From contig JAJFZO010000611.1 in assembly GCA_021397835.1 (NCBI GenBank), forward strand, positions 593,501 to 657,500: 64,000 bases of DNA, read 5' to 3'. Shown here piece after piece: positions 35,002-47,189 of this stretch; positions within the stretch are counted from its first letter, which is position 1; each line of letters opens with the position of its first letter. Source of the stretch: Moringa oleifera (lineage: Eukaryota; Streptophyta; Magnoliopsida; Brassicales; Moringaceae). Both the position numbers and the translations under genes were made by a program. Below the pieces are notes generated by a model. The model did no database searches, had not been told where the DNA came from, and saw nothing but the letters and a program-made list of their open reading frames with translations.

Positions 35002-38000
35002 CCTGGGCATGCCTCCCATGCCCAGGGTCCGTGCGACGCGGCTCCCCTGGCTCGCTCGCTCGGCACTTAGTCGAGGGACAGGGACGAGGGGGATGGCTGG
35101 CGATGGGCGCCCGTGGCCTGGCTGACGCGCCCAGCTCTACCGCCCGTTGGGCACTTGGCCCAAGCTGTGCCTGCTGGGGGATGCTGGGGCATGCCTCCCG
35201 TGCCCAGGGTCCCTGCGACGTGGCTCCCCTGGCTCGCTCGCTGGGCACTAAGTCGACGGACAGGGACGAGGGGGCTGGCTGGCGATGGGCGCCCGTGGCC
35301 TGGCTGACGCGCCCAGCTCTACCACCCGTTGGGCACTTGGCCCAAGCTGTGCCTGCTGGGGGATGCCGGGGCATGCCTCCCGTGCCCAGGGTCCATGCGG
35401 TGCGGCTCCCCTGGCTCGCTCGCTGGGCACTTAGTCGAGGGACAGGGACGAGGGGGCAGGCTTGCGATGGTGGCCCGCGGCCTGGCTGGCGCGCCCACCA
35501 CTGCCGCACACTGGGCGAGCAGCCCATGATGTGCCTGCAGGGGGCTGCCTGGCCATGCCACCCGTGCCCAGGGTCTGTGCGATGCAGCACCCCTGGCTCG
35601 CACGCTGGGCAGTCAGTCGAGGGGCAGGGACGAGGGGGCTGGCTCGCGATGGGCCCCGCGGCCTGGCTGGCGCGCCTACCGCTGCCGCAAGCTGGGCAAG
35701 CAGCCCATGCCGTTCCTGCTGGGGGCTGCCTGGGCGTGCCACCCTTGCCCAGGTTCTGTGCAACGCGGCCCCCCTGGCTCGCTCTTTGGGCACTACGTCG
35801 AGGGACAGGGACATGGGGGCTGGCACATGATGGGCGCCGGCGGCCTGGCTGGCGCGCCCACTGCTGCCGCACACTGGGTGAGCCGCCCATGCCGTGCCTT
35901 CTTGGGGCTGCCTGGGCGTGCCATCCGTGCCTAGGGTCCATGCGATGCACCCCCCTGGCTCGCTCGCTGGGCATTTAGTCAAGGGACAGGGACGTGGGGG
36001 CTGGCACGCGATGGGCGCCGGCGGCCTGGCTGGCACGCCCACTGCTGCCACACACTGGGCGAGCCATCCATGCCGTGCCTTCTTGGGGCTGCCTGGGCGT
36101 GCCATCCGTGCCTAGGTCCATGCGATGCACCCCCCTGGCTCGCTCGCTGGGCATTTAGTCAAGGGACAGGGACGTGGGGGCTGGCTCGCGATGGGCGCCG
36201 GCGGCCTGGCTGGCACGCCCACCGCTGCCGCACACTGGGCGAGCAGCCAATGCCATACCTGCTGGGGGCTGGCTGGGCGTGCCACCCGTGCCCAGGGTCC
36301 GTGCGACGCGGCACCCCTGGCTAGCACGCTGGGCAGTCAGTCGAGGGGCAGGGACGACGGGGCTGGCTTGCGATGGGTGCCCGCGGCCTGGCTGGAGCGC
36401 ACACCACTGCCGCACGCTGGGCGAGCAGCCCATGCCGTGCCTGCTGGGGGCTGCCGGGGCATGCCTCCTGTGCCCTGGGTCCATGCGATGTGGCTCCCCT
36501 GGCTCCTCGCTGGGCACTTAGTCGAGGGACAGGGACCAGGAGGCTGGCACGCGATGGGCCCCTGTGGCCTGGCTGGTGCGCCCACCGCTGCCGCATGCTA
36601 GGAATTTAGCCCATGCCGTGCCTGCTGGGGGCTGCCTGGGCATGCCTCCCGTACCCAGGGTCCACGCGACGCCGCTTCCCTGGCTTGGTCGCTGGGCGCT
36701 TAGTCGAGGGACAGGGATGAGGGGGCTGGCTCGCGATGGAGCCCGTGGCCTGTCGGGCGCGCCAACCGCTGCCTCACGCTGGGCACTTGGCCCATGCCGT
36801 GCATACTGGGGGCTGCCTGGGCATGCCTCCCGTGCCCAGGGTCCATGCGACACAGCTCCCCTGGCTCGTTCACTGGGCAGTTAGTCGAAGGACAGGGACC
36901 AGGGGGCTTGCTCGCGATGGGAGCCCATGCCCTGGCTGGTGCGCCCACCGCTGCCGCATGCTGGGAACGTGGCCCATGCCGTGCCTGCTGGGGGCTTCCT
37001 GGGTATGCCTCCCGTGCCCAGGGTCCATGCGACATGGCTCCCCTGGCTCGCTCGCTGGGCACTTAGTTGAGGGACAGGGACGAGGGGGCTGGCTCGCAAT
37101 GGGCGCCCGTGGCCTGCCTGGCGCACCCACAGCTGCCGGACACTGGGCACTTGGCCCATGGCGTGCATACTGGGGACTGCCATTGAATGCCTTCCGTGCC
37201 CAGGGTCTGTGCGCTGCGGCACCCCTGTTTCGCTTGCTGGGCACTTAGTCGAGGGACAGGGACGAGGGAGCTGGCTCACGATGGGCGCCTGTGGCGTGGC
37301 TAGTGCGCCCACCGCTGCCGCACGCTGGGCACTTGGCCCATGCCATACCTGCTGGGGGCTGCCAGGGCATGCCTCCCGTGCCCAGGGTCCAAGCGACGTG
37401 GCTCCCCTGGCTCGGTCACTGGGCACTTAGTCGAGGGACAAGAACGAGGGAGCTGGCTCACAATGGGCGCCTGTGGCCTGGCTGGCGCGCCCACCGCTGC
37501 CGCACGCTGGGCACTTGGCCCATGCCGTGCCTGCTGGGGGCTACCTGGGCATGCCTCCCGTGCCCAGGGTCCTTGCGACATGGCTCTCCTTGCTCGCTCG
37601 CTGCGCAGTTAGTCGAGGGACAGGGACGAGGGGCCTGGCTCGCGATGGGCGCTATGGCCTCGCTGGCGCGCCCTCCTCTGCCACACGCTGGGCACTTGAC
37701 CCATGCCGTGCCTGCCGGGGGCTGCCTGTGCAAGCCTCCCGTGCCCAGAGTCCATGCGACGAGGCTCCCCTGCCTCGCTCGCTGGGCACTAAGTCGAGGG
37801 ACAGGGACGAGGGGGCTGGCTCGTGATGGGCGCCTGTGGCCTCGCTGGCGCGCCCACCGCTGCAGCACGCTGGGCACTTGGCCCTTGCCGTGCATGCTGG
37901 GGGCTTCCGGGGCATGCCTTGCATGCCAAAGGTCTGTGCGATGCGGCTCCCCTGGCTCGTTCGCTGGGCACTTAGTTGAGGGACAGGGACGAGGGGGCTG

Positions 38001-39219
38001 GCTCGCGATGGGCGCCTGTGGCCTCGCTGGCGCGCCCTCCTCTGCCATACACTGGGCACTTGGCCCATGCCGTGCCTGCTGGGGGCTTCCTGGGAATGTC
38101 TCCCATGCCCAGAGTCTGTGCAACAAGGCTCCCCTGGCTTGCTCGCAGGGCACTAAGTCGAGGGACAGGGACAAAGGGGCTGGCTCATGATGGGCGCCTG
38201 TGCCCTCGCTGGCGTGCCCACCGCTGCAGCAAGCTGGGCACTTGGCCCATGCCGTGCCTGCGGGGGGCTACCATGGCATGCCTCCCATGTGCAGGGTCCG
38301 TGCAACGCGGCTCCCCTGGCTAGCGCACTGGGCACATAGCCGAGGGACAGTGACGAGGGGTCTGGCTCGCGATCGGCACATGTGGCCTCGCTTGCACGCC
38401 CACCGCAGCCGCACGCTGGGTACTTGGCCCATGCTGCGCCTGCTGGGGGCTGCCAGGGCATGCCTTCCGTGCCCAGGGTCCATGCGACGCGGCTCCCCTG
38501 GCTCGCTTGCTGGGCACTTAGTCGAGGGACAGGGACGAGGGGGCTGGCTCGCGATGGGCGCCGTTGGCCTCGCTGGCGCTCCCAACCGCTGCCGCACGCT
38601 GGGTACTTGGCCCATGCCATGCCTGCTGGAGGCTGCCAGGGCATCCCTCCAGTGCCCAGGGTCCGTGCAACATTGCTCCCCTTGCTCACTCGCTGGGCAC
38701 TTAGTCGAGGGACAGGGACGAGGGGGCTGGCTCGCGATGGGCGCCCGTGGCCTGCCTGGCGCACCCACCACTGCCGCACACTGGGCACTTGGCCCATGGC
38801 GTGCATACTGGGGGCTGCCTGTGCAGGCCTTCCGTGCCCATGGTCCATGCGACGTGGCTCCCCTAGCTCGCTCGTTCGGCACTTAGTCGAGGGACAGAGA
38901 CGAGGGGGCTGGCTCGCGAAGGGCGCCCGTCGCCTGGCTGGCGCGCCAACCTCTACCGCACGCTGGGCACTTGGCCCATGCCGTGCCTGCTGGGGGCTGC
39001 TGGGGCATGCTTCCCGTGCCCAGGGTCCCTGCGAAATCGCACCCCTGTTTCGCTCGCTGGGCACTAAGTCGAGGGACAGGGACGAGGGAGCTGGCTCACG
39101 ATGGGCGCCTTTGGCCTGGCTAGTGCGCCCACCGCTGCCGCACGCTGGGCACTTGGCCCATGTCGTACCTGCTGGGGGCTGCCAGGGCATGCCTCCCGTG
39201 CCCATGGTGCATGCGACGG
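34998..39219. repeat. Type 2 / type 1 / type 2 block right of insert 2
   Basis: Type 2 to about 35445, type 1 with CAGTC linkers to about 36440, then type 2. Two tandem type 2 units at about 35095-35445 share GGGGGATGGCTGG or GGGGGCTGGCTGGCGATGGG and GCCCAGCTCTACC, another one-unit duplication. Confidence 0.82.
35800..36160. repeat. Tandem monomer pair private to copy B
   Basis: Units 35800-35980 (181 bp) and 35981-36160 (180 bp) share GCGCCGGCGGCCTGG, GAGCCGCCC or GAGCCATCC, CTTCTTGGGGCTGCC and CCATCCGTGCCTAGG. The matching place near 7640-7820 has one such unit, so this copy gained a monomer. Confidence 0.83.
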
Positions 39220-39429
39220 GGGCCCCCTGGCTCGCTCACTGGGCACTACGTCAAGGGACAGGGACGTGGGGGCTGGGTCGCGATGGGCGCCCGTGGTCTG
39301 GCTGGCACGCCCACCGCTGCCGCACGCAGGGCGAATAGCCCATGCTGTGCCTGCAGGGGGCTGCCTGGGCATGCATGTCGTGCCCAGGGTCTGTGCGATG
39401 TGGCCACCCTGGCTCGCTCGCTGGGCACT

Positions 39430-40490
39430 TAGTCGAGGGACAGGGACGTGGGGGCTGGCTCGCGATGGTCGCCGTTGGCCTCGCTGGCGCGCCGACTGCT
39501 GCCGCACGCTGGGTACTTGGCCCATGCCGTGCCTGCTGGGTGCTGCCTGGGCATGCCACCCGTGCCCATTGTCCGTGCGACGCGGGCCCCCTGGCTCGCT
39601 CGCTGGGCACTATGTCAAGGGAGAGGAATGTGGGGGCTGGCGTGCCCACCGCTGCCGCACGCTGGGCGAGTAGCCCATGCCGTGCCTGCTGGGGGCTGCC
39701 TGGGAGTGCCACCCATGCCTAGGCTCCATGCGACGTGGCACAGCTGGCTCGCCCGCTGGGCACTACGTCGAGGGACAGGGACGTGGGCCTGGCTAGCGAT
39801 GGGCGCCCGCGGCCAGGCTGGCGCACCCACCGCTGCCGCACGCTGGGCGAGCAGCCCATGCCGTGCCTGCTGCGGGCAGACTGGGCATGCCTCCCCTGTG
39901 CAGGGTCCGTGCGACACGGCCCGCCTGGCTCGCTCGCTGAGAACTTAGTCGAGGGACAGGGACATGGGGGCCGGCTCGCGATGGGTGCCCGCGGCCTGGC
40001 TGGCGTGCCCACCGCTGCCCCATGCTGGGCGCGCAGCCCCGGCCATGCCTGCTGGAGGCTGCCTGAGTGTGCCACCCATGCCCAGGGTCCGTGCCACGCG
40101 GTTCCCTTGGCTCGCTCACTGGGCACTACGTCGAGGAACAGGGACGTGGGGCTGGCTCACGATGGGTGCCTGCAGCCTGGCCGGCACGCCCATCGCTGCA
40201 GCACGCTAGGAGAGCAGCCCATGCCTTGCCTGCTGGGGGCTGCCTGGGCGTGCCACCCATGCCCAGGGTCCATGCGACGCGGCCCCCCTGAATTGCTCGA
40301 TGGGCACTTAGTCGAGGGACAGGGACGTGGGGGCTGGCTTGCGATGGGCGCCGTTGGCCTCGCTGGCACGCCCACCGCTGCCGCACGCTGGATACTTGGC
40401 CCATGCCGTGCCTGCTGGGGGCTGCCTGGGCATGCCACCCGTGCCCAGGGTCCGTGCGAAGCGGGCCCCCTGGCACGCTCGCTGGGCACT
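39430..40490. repeat. 1091-bp higher-order unit, copy 1 (29-bp deletion)
   Basis: Matches the next copy at offset about 1062 before 39640 and 1090-1091 after it. The change is a 29-bp loss at 39640, where GGGGGCTGG joins CGTGCCCACC; the full sequence with GGCTGG at both ends of the lost part is seen at 40695-40731. Confidence 0.88.
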
Positions 40491-41451
40491 TAGTCGAGGG
40501 ACAGGGACATGGGGGCTGGCTCGCGATGGGCGCCGTTGGCCTCGCTGGCACGCCGACCGCTGCCGCACGCTGGGTACTTGGCCCATGCCGTGCCTGGTGG
40601 GTGCTGCCTGGGCATGCCACCCGTGCCCATGGTCCGTGCGACGCGGGCCCCCTGGCTCGCTCGCTGGGCACTATGTCAAGGGAGAGGAATGTGGGGGCTG
40701 GGTCACGATGGGCGTCCGCGGCCTGGCTGGCGTGCCCACCGCTGCCGCACGCTGGGCGAGTAGCCCATACCGTGCCTGCTGGGGGCTGCCTGGGAGTGCC
40801 ACCCGTGCCTAGGCTCCATGCAACGCGGCACAGCTGGCTCGCTCGCTGGGCACTACGTCGAGGGACAGGGACGTGGGGACTGGCTAGCGATGGGCGCCCG
40901 CGGCCAGGCTGGCGCACCCACCGCTGCCGCACGCTGGGCGAGCAGCCCATGCCGTGCCTGCTGCGGGCAGACTGGGCGTGCCTCCCGTGTGCAGGGTCCG
41001 TGCGACACGGCCCGCCTGGCTCGCTCGCTGAGAACTTAGTCGAGGGATAGGGACATGGGGGCCGGCTCGCGATGGGTGCCCGCGGCCTGGCTGGCGTGCC
41101 CACCGCTGCCCCATGCTGGGCGCGCAGCCCCGGCCATGCCTGCTGGGGGCTGCCTGAGTGTGCCACCCATGCCCAGGGTCCGTGCCACGCGGTTCCCTTG
41201 GCTCGCTCACTGGGCACTACGTCGAGGAACAGGGACGTGGGGCTGGCTCACGATGGGTGCCTGCAGCCTGGCCGGCACGCCCATCGCTGCAGCACGCTAG
41301 GAGAGCAGCCCATGCCTTGCCTGCTGGGGGCTGCCTGGGCGTGCCACCCATGCCCAGGGTCCATGCGACGCGGCCCCCCAGAATTGCTCGATGGGCACTT
41401 AGTCGAGGGACAGGGACGTGGGGGCTGGCTTGCGATGGGCGCCGTTGGCCT
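40491..41451. repeat. 1091-bp higher-order unit, copy 2 (incomplete)
   Basis: Almost identical to copy 1 through about 41451, where GGATACTTGG of the first copy is replaced by GGGTACTTGCCCC and the register changes. Confidence 0.87.
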
Positions 41452-41725
41452 CGCTGGCGCGCCCACCGCTGCCGCACGCTGGGTACTTGCCCCATGCCGT
41501 GCCTGCTGGATGCTGCCTGGGCATGCCTCCCGTTCCCATGGTGCGTGCCACGCGGGCCCCCTGGCTCGGTCACTGGGCACTACGTCAAGGGACAGGGACA
41601 TGGGGGCTGGGTGGCGATGGGCGGCCGCGGCCTGGCTGGCACGCCCACCGCTGCCGCATGCAGGGCGAACAGCCCATGCCGTGCCTGCAGGGGGCTGCCT
41701 GGGCATGCATCTCATGCCCAGGGTC

Positions 41726-42680
41726 TGTGCGATGCGGCTCCCCTGGCTCGCTCGCTGGGCACTTAGTCGAGGGACAGGGACGAGGGGGCTGGCTCGCGAT
41801 GGGCGCCTGTGGCCTCGCTGGCCCGTCCTCCTCTTCCGCACACTGGGCACTTGGCGCATGCCATGCCTACTGGGGGCTGCCTGGGCATGTTTCCTGTGCC
41901 CAAAGTCCATGCAACACAGCTCCCATGGCTCGCTCGCAGGGCACTAAGTCGAGGGACAGGGACGAGGGGGCTGGCTCATGATGGGCGCCTGTGCCCTTTC
42001 TGGCGCGCCCACCACTGCAGCACGCTAGGCACTTGGCCCATGCGGTGCATGCAGGGGACTACCGGGGCATGCCTCCCATGCCCAGGGTCCATGCAATGTG
42101 GCTCCCCTGGCTCGCTCGCTGGGCACTTAGTCGAGGGACAGGGATGAGGGGTCTGGCTCGCAATCGGCGCATGTGGCCTCGCAGGTGCGCCCACCGCTGC
42201 CGCACGCTGGGCACTTGGCCCATGCTGTGCCTGCTGGGGGCTGCCAGGGCATGCCTTCCATACCCAGGGTCCGTGTGACATGGCTGCCCTGGCTCGCTCG
42301 CTGGGCACTAATTCGAGGGACAGGTATGAGGGGGCTGGCTCACGATGGGCGCTGTTGGCCTCGCTGGCGCGCCCACCGCTGCCGCACGCTGGGTACTTGG
42401 CCCATGCCATGCCTGCTGGGGGCTGTCAGGGCATCCCTCCAGTGCCCAGGTTCCGTGCAACGTGGCTCCCCTTGCTCGCTCGCTGGGCACTTAGTCGAGG
42501 GACAGGGACGAGGGGGCTGGCTCACGATGGGCGCCCGTGGCCTGCCTGGCGCACCCACCACTGCCGCACACTGGGCACTTGGCCCATGGCGTGCATACTG
42601 GGGGCTGCCAGGGCATCCCTCCAGTGCCCAGGGTCCATGCAACGTTGCTCCCCTTGCTCGCTCGCTGGGCACTTAGTCGA
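41726..42680. repeat. Type 2 satellite block
   Basis: About five type 2 units, the counterpart of 27310-28255. They share CGTCCTCCTCTTCC, a GCCCTTTCTGG unit and a GGCGCATGTGGCCTCGC unit in the same order. Confidence 0.83.
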
Positions 42681-45600
42681 GGGACAGGGACATGGGGTCT
42701 GGCTCGCGATGGGCGCCCGCGGCCTGGCTGACGCGCCCACCGTTGCCGCACGCTGGGCGAGCAGCCCATGCCATGCCTGCTGGGGGCTGCCTGGGCGTGC
42801 CACTCGTGCCCAGGGTCCGTGCGACATGGCCACCCCGGCTCGCTGGCTGGGCAGTCAGTCGAGGGACAGGGACGTGGGAGCTGGCTCGCGATGGGAGCCC
42901 GCGACCTGGCTGGCGCGCCCACCACTGCTGCTCGCTGGGTGCGCAGCCCATGCCGTGCCAGCCGGAGGCTTCCTGACCGTGCCCAGGGTCCATGCGTCGC
43001 AACCCCCCTGGCTCGCTCGCTGGGCACTACGTCGAGGGACAGGGACGTGGGGGCTGGCTCGCGATGGGCGCCCGCGGCCTGGTGGCGCGCCCACCGCTGC
43101 CGCACGCTTGGTGGTCAGCCCATGCCGTACCTGCTGGGGGCTGCCTGGGCATGCCACCATTTCCCAGGGTCCGTGCGACGCAGCCCACCAGGCTCGCTCA
43201 CGGGGCACTTAGTCGAGGGACAGGGACGTGGGGGCTGGCTCGCGATGGGTGCCCGCAGCCTGGCTGGTGCGCCCACCACTGCTGCTCGATGGGCAAGCAG
43301 GCCATGCCGTGCCTGCTATGGGCTGTCTGGGCATGCCAACCGTGCCCAGGGTCCGTGCGACGCGGCTCCCCTGGCTCGCACGCTGGGCACTTTGTCGAGG
43401 GACAGGGACGTGGGGCCTGGCTCGCGATTGGCGCCCACGGCCTGGCTGGCGCGCCCACCGTTGCCGTACGTTGGGCGAGCAGCCCATGCCGTGCCTGCTG
43501 GGGGCTTCCTGGGCGTGCCACCCGTGCCCAGGGTCCGTGCAACGTGGGCACCCTGGCTCGCTCGCTGGGCAGTCAGTCGAGGGACAGGGACGTGGGGGCT
43601 GGCTCGCGATGGGCGCCCGCGGCCTGGCTGGCACACCCTCCGCTGCTGCACACTGGGTGAACAGCCCATGCCGTGCCTGCTGGGTGCTGACTGGGCATAC
43701 CACTCGTGGCCAGGGTCCGTGCGACGCGGTACCCCTGGCTCGCTCGCTGGGCACTTAGTCGAGGGACAGGGACGAGGGTGCTGGCTCGCGATGGGCGCCT
43801 GTGGCCTGGCTGGCGCGCCCTCCTCTGCCGCACGCTGGGCACTTGGCCCATAATGTGCCTGCTGGTGGCTGCCTGGGCCCTCCTCCCGTTCCCAGAGTCT
43901 GTGCAACGTGGCTCCCTTGGCTCACTCGCTGGGCACTTTGTTGAGGGACAGGGATGAGTGGGCTGGCTAAAGATGGGCGCCTGTGGCCTGCCTGGAGCGC
44001 CGTCCTCTGCCGCACGATGGGCACTTGGCCCATGGCATGCCTGCTGGGGGCTGTCTGGGCATGCCTCCCATTCCCAGGGTCCGTGCAACGTGGCCCCCCT
44101 GGCTCGCTCGCTGAGCAATTTGTCGAGGGACAGGGACGTGGGGGCTGGTTCGCGATGGGCACCCGCGGCCTGCCTGGCGTGCCCACCGCTGCAGCACGTG
44201 GGGCGAGCAGCCCATGCCATGCCTGCTGGGGGCTGCCTGGGCATGCCACCCCTGCCAAGAGTCTGTCTTACTCGGCTCTCCTGGCTCGCACGCTGGGCAG
44301 TCAATCGAGGGGCAGGGACAAGGGGGCTGGCTCGCGATGGGCGCCCGCAGCCTGGTTGGCGCACCCACTGCTGCAGAACGCTGGGTGAGCAGCTCATGCC
44401 ATGCCTACTGGGGGCTTCCTGGGCTTTCCACCTGTTCCCAGGGTCCGTGCGACGCGGTACCATTGGCTCTCACGCTGGGCAGTCAGTCGAGGGGCTGGGT
44501 ACCGCTGCCGCACGCTGTGTGAGCAGACCATGCCTTGCCTTCTGGGGGCTGCCTGGGCGTGCCACCCATTCCCTGGGTCCATGAGACCTTGCCCCCTTTG
44601 TTCCCTTGTTGGGCACTTCATCGAGGGACAGGGACGTGGGGGCTGGCTCGCGATCGGCGCCTGCGACCTGGCCGGCGCGCCCACCGCTGCCGCATGCTGG
44701 GCGGGCAGCCCATGCCGTGCCTGCTAGGGGCTGCCTGGGCATGCCACCCATGCCCAGGGTCCGTTTGACACAGCCCCCCTGGCTCACTAGCTGGGCAGTC
44801 AGTCGAGGGACAGGGACGTGGGGGCTGGTTCGCGATGGGCGCCAGCGGCCTGGCTGGCGCGCACACCACTGCTGCTCGCTGGGCGAGCAGCCCATGCCGT
44901 GCCAGCCGGGGGCTTCCTTGGCGTGCCAACCGTGCCCAGGGTCCGTGCGACACAGCCCCCCTGGCTCGCTCGCTGGGCACTACGTCGAGGGACAGGGACG
45001 TGGGGGCTGGCTCGCGATGGGCGCCCGCGGCCTGGCTGGCACGCCCACCGCTGCCGCACGCTGGATACTTGGCCCATGCCATGCCTGCTGGGGGCTGCCT
45101 GGGCATGCCACCCGTGCCCAGGGTCCATGCGACTCGGGCCTCCTGGCACACTCGCTGGGCACTTAGTCGAGGGACAGGGACGTGGGGGCTGGCTAGCGAT
45201 GGGCGTCGTTGGCCTCGCTGGCGCGCCCACCGCTGCCGCACGCTGGGTACTTGGCCCATACCGTGCATGCAGGGGGCTGCCTGGGCATGCCACCCGTGCC
45301 CAGGGTCCGTGCAAAGTGGGCACCCTGGCTCGCTCGCTGGGCAGTCAGTCAATGGACAGGGACGTGGGGGCTGGCTCGCGATGGGCGCCCACGGCCTGGC
45401 TGGCGCGCCCTCCACTGCCGCACGCTGGGTGAACAGCCCATGCCGTAACTGCTGGGTGCTGACTGGGCATAACACCCGTGGCCAGGGTCCGTGCGACGCG
45501 GTACCCCTGGCTCGCTCTCTTGGCACTTAGTCGAGGGACAGGGACGAGGGTACTGGCTCGCGATGGGCGCCTGTGGCCTGGCTGGCGCGCCCTCCTCTGC

Positions 45601-46292
45601 CGCACGCTGGGCACTTGGCCCATAACGTGCCTGCTGGTGGCTGCCTGGGCCCTCCTCCCGTGCCCAGAGTCCGTGCAACATGGCTCCCTTGGCTCACTCG
45701 CTGGGCACTTTGTCGAGGGACAGGGACGAGTGGGCTGGCTAGCGATGGGCACCTGTGGCCTGCCTGGAGCGCCCTCCTCTGCCGCACGATGGGCACTTGG
45801 CCCATGCTGTGCCTGCTGGGGTCTGTCTGGGCATGCCTCCCATGCCCAGGGTCCGTGCGACGTGGCCCCCCCGGCTCGCTCGCTGAGCAATTTGTCGAGG
45901 GACAGGGACGTGGGGGCTGGTTCGCGATGGGCGCCTGCGTCCTGCCTGGCGCACCCACCGCTGCAGCACGTGGGGTGAGCAGCCCATGCCATGCCTGCTG
46001 GGGGCTGCCTGGGCATGCCACCCGTGCCAAGAGTCTGTTTTACTCGGCTCTCCTGGCTCGCACTCTGGGCAGTCAATCGAGGGGCAGGGACAAGGGGGCT
46101 GGCTCGCGATGGGCGCCCGCGGCCTGGCTGGCGCGCCCACTGCTGCCGCAGCTGGGCGAGCAGCCCATGCCATACCTGCTGGGGGCTGCCTGGGCGTGCC
46201 ACCAATGCCCCGGGTCCGTGCGACATGGCCCCCCTGGCTCTCTCGCTGGGCACTACGCCGAGGGACATGGACGTGGGGGCTGGCTCGCGATG
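41731..46292. repeat. Long duplicated segment, copy B (pairs with 27310-31650)
   Basis: Matches the partner at offsets 14421, 14464 and 14646. A type 3 stretch at 45044-45290 has no counterpart in the partner and accounts for the extra monomer. The end is marked by GGCTCTCTCGCTGG and GGGACATGGACG shared at 31.6 and 46.25 kb. Confidence 0.84.
42681..45043. repeat. Type 1 satellite block
   Basis: Type 1 units in the same order as 28.26-30.58 kb, including the GCCAGCCGGAGGCTTCCTGACC short unit near 42958 and the GGGCTGGGTACCGCTG truncated unit near 44491. Confidence 0.82.
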
Positions 46293-47189
46293 GGCACCGT
46301 TGGCCTCGCTGGCGCGCCCACCGCTGCCACACACTGGGTACTTGGCCCCTACCATGCCTGCTGGGTGCTGCCTGGGCATGCCTCCCGTGCCCATGGTCTG
46401 TGCGACGCGGGCCCCCTGGCTCGCTTGCTGAGCAATTTGTCAAGGGACAGGGACATTGGGGCCGGGTCGCGATGGGCAACCGCGGCCTGGCTGGCACGCC
46501 CACCGCTGCAGCACGCTGGGCGAGCTGCCCATGCCGTGCCTGCTGGGTGCTGCCTTGGCATGCATCTTGTGCCCAGGGTCTGTGCGACGTGGCCACCCTG
46601 GCTCACTCGCTGAGCAATTTGTCAAGGGACAGGGATGTGGGGGCTGGTTCGCGATGGGCGCCCGCGTCCTGCCTGGTGCACCCACCGCTGCAGCACGTGG
46701 GGCGAGCAGCCCATGCCATGCCTGCTGGGGGCTGCCTGGGCATGCCACCCGTGCCAAGAGTCTGTCTTACTCGGCTCTCCTGGCTCGCACGCTGGGCAGT
46801 CAATCGAGGGGCAGGGACAAGGGGGCTGGCTCGCGATGGGCGCCCGCAGCCTGGCTGGCGCACCCACTGCTGCAGAACGCTGGGTGAGCAGCTCATGCCA
46901 TGCCTGCTGGGGGCTTCCTGGGCTTTCCACCCGTTCCCAGGGTCCGTGCGACGCGGTACCATTGGCTCTCACGCTGGGCAGTCAGTCGATGGGCTGGGTA
47001 CCGCTGCCGCACGCTGTGTGAGCAGACCATGCCTTGCCTTCTGGGGGCTGCCTGGGTGTGCCACCCGTTCCCTGGGTCCATGAGACGTTGCCCCCCTTGT
47101 TCCCTTGCTGGGCACTTCATCGAGGGACAGGGACGTGGGGGCTGGCTCGCGATCGGCGCCCGTGGCCTAGCTGGCGCGCCCACCGCTGC
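45044..47189. repeat. Mosaic of type 1 and type 3 units
   Basis: Type 3 at 45044-45290, type 1 at 45290-46290, type 3 at 46290-46620, type 1 again to 47189. The switches fall inside monomers, so hybrid units exist; for example, near 46436-46460 a GAGCAATTTGTCAAGGG linker from the type 1 set runs into GACATTGGGGCCGGG of the type 3 set. Confidence 0.78.

Larger units (their letters stand above)
31054..38741. repeat. Long duplicated segment, copy B (pairs with 3060-10690)
   Basis: Partner of the 3.06-10.69 kb segment, containing insert copy 2. Relative to the partner it has one extra unit near 31.5 kb, one extra unit near 36.0 kb, about three units fewer near 36.45 kb, no 112-bp duplication, and two extra units near 37.1 kb. 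Confidence 0.85.
39220..41725. repeat. Type 3 block with 6-monomer higher-order repeat
   Basis: Type 3 and GGCACAGCTGG units similar to the 18-22 kb and 47-52 kb regions, organised as a 1091-bp higher-order unit, with CAGCCTGGCCGGCACGCC markers at about 40169 and 41260. Confidence 0.85.

Noticed and set aside
3060..38741. The paired long segments as an assembly duplication error
   Set aside because: The copies differ by scattered substitutions (about 4% in the inserts), private deletions and whole-unit changes, so they are real paralogues and not the same reads placed twice. Exact unit counts could still be affected by assembly of such a repetitive region.
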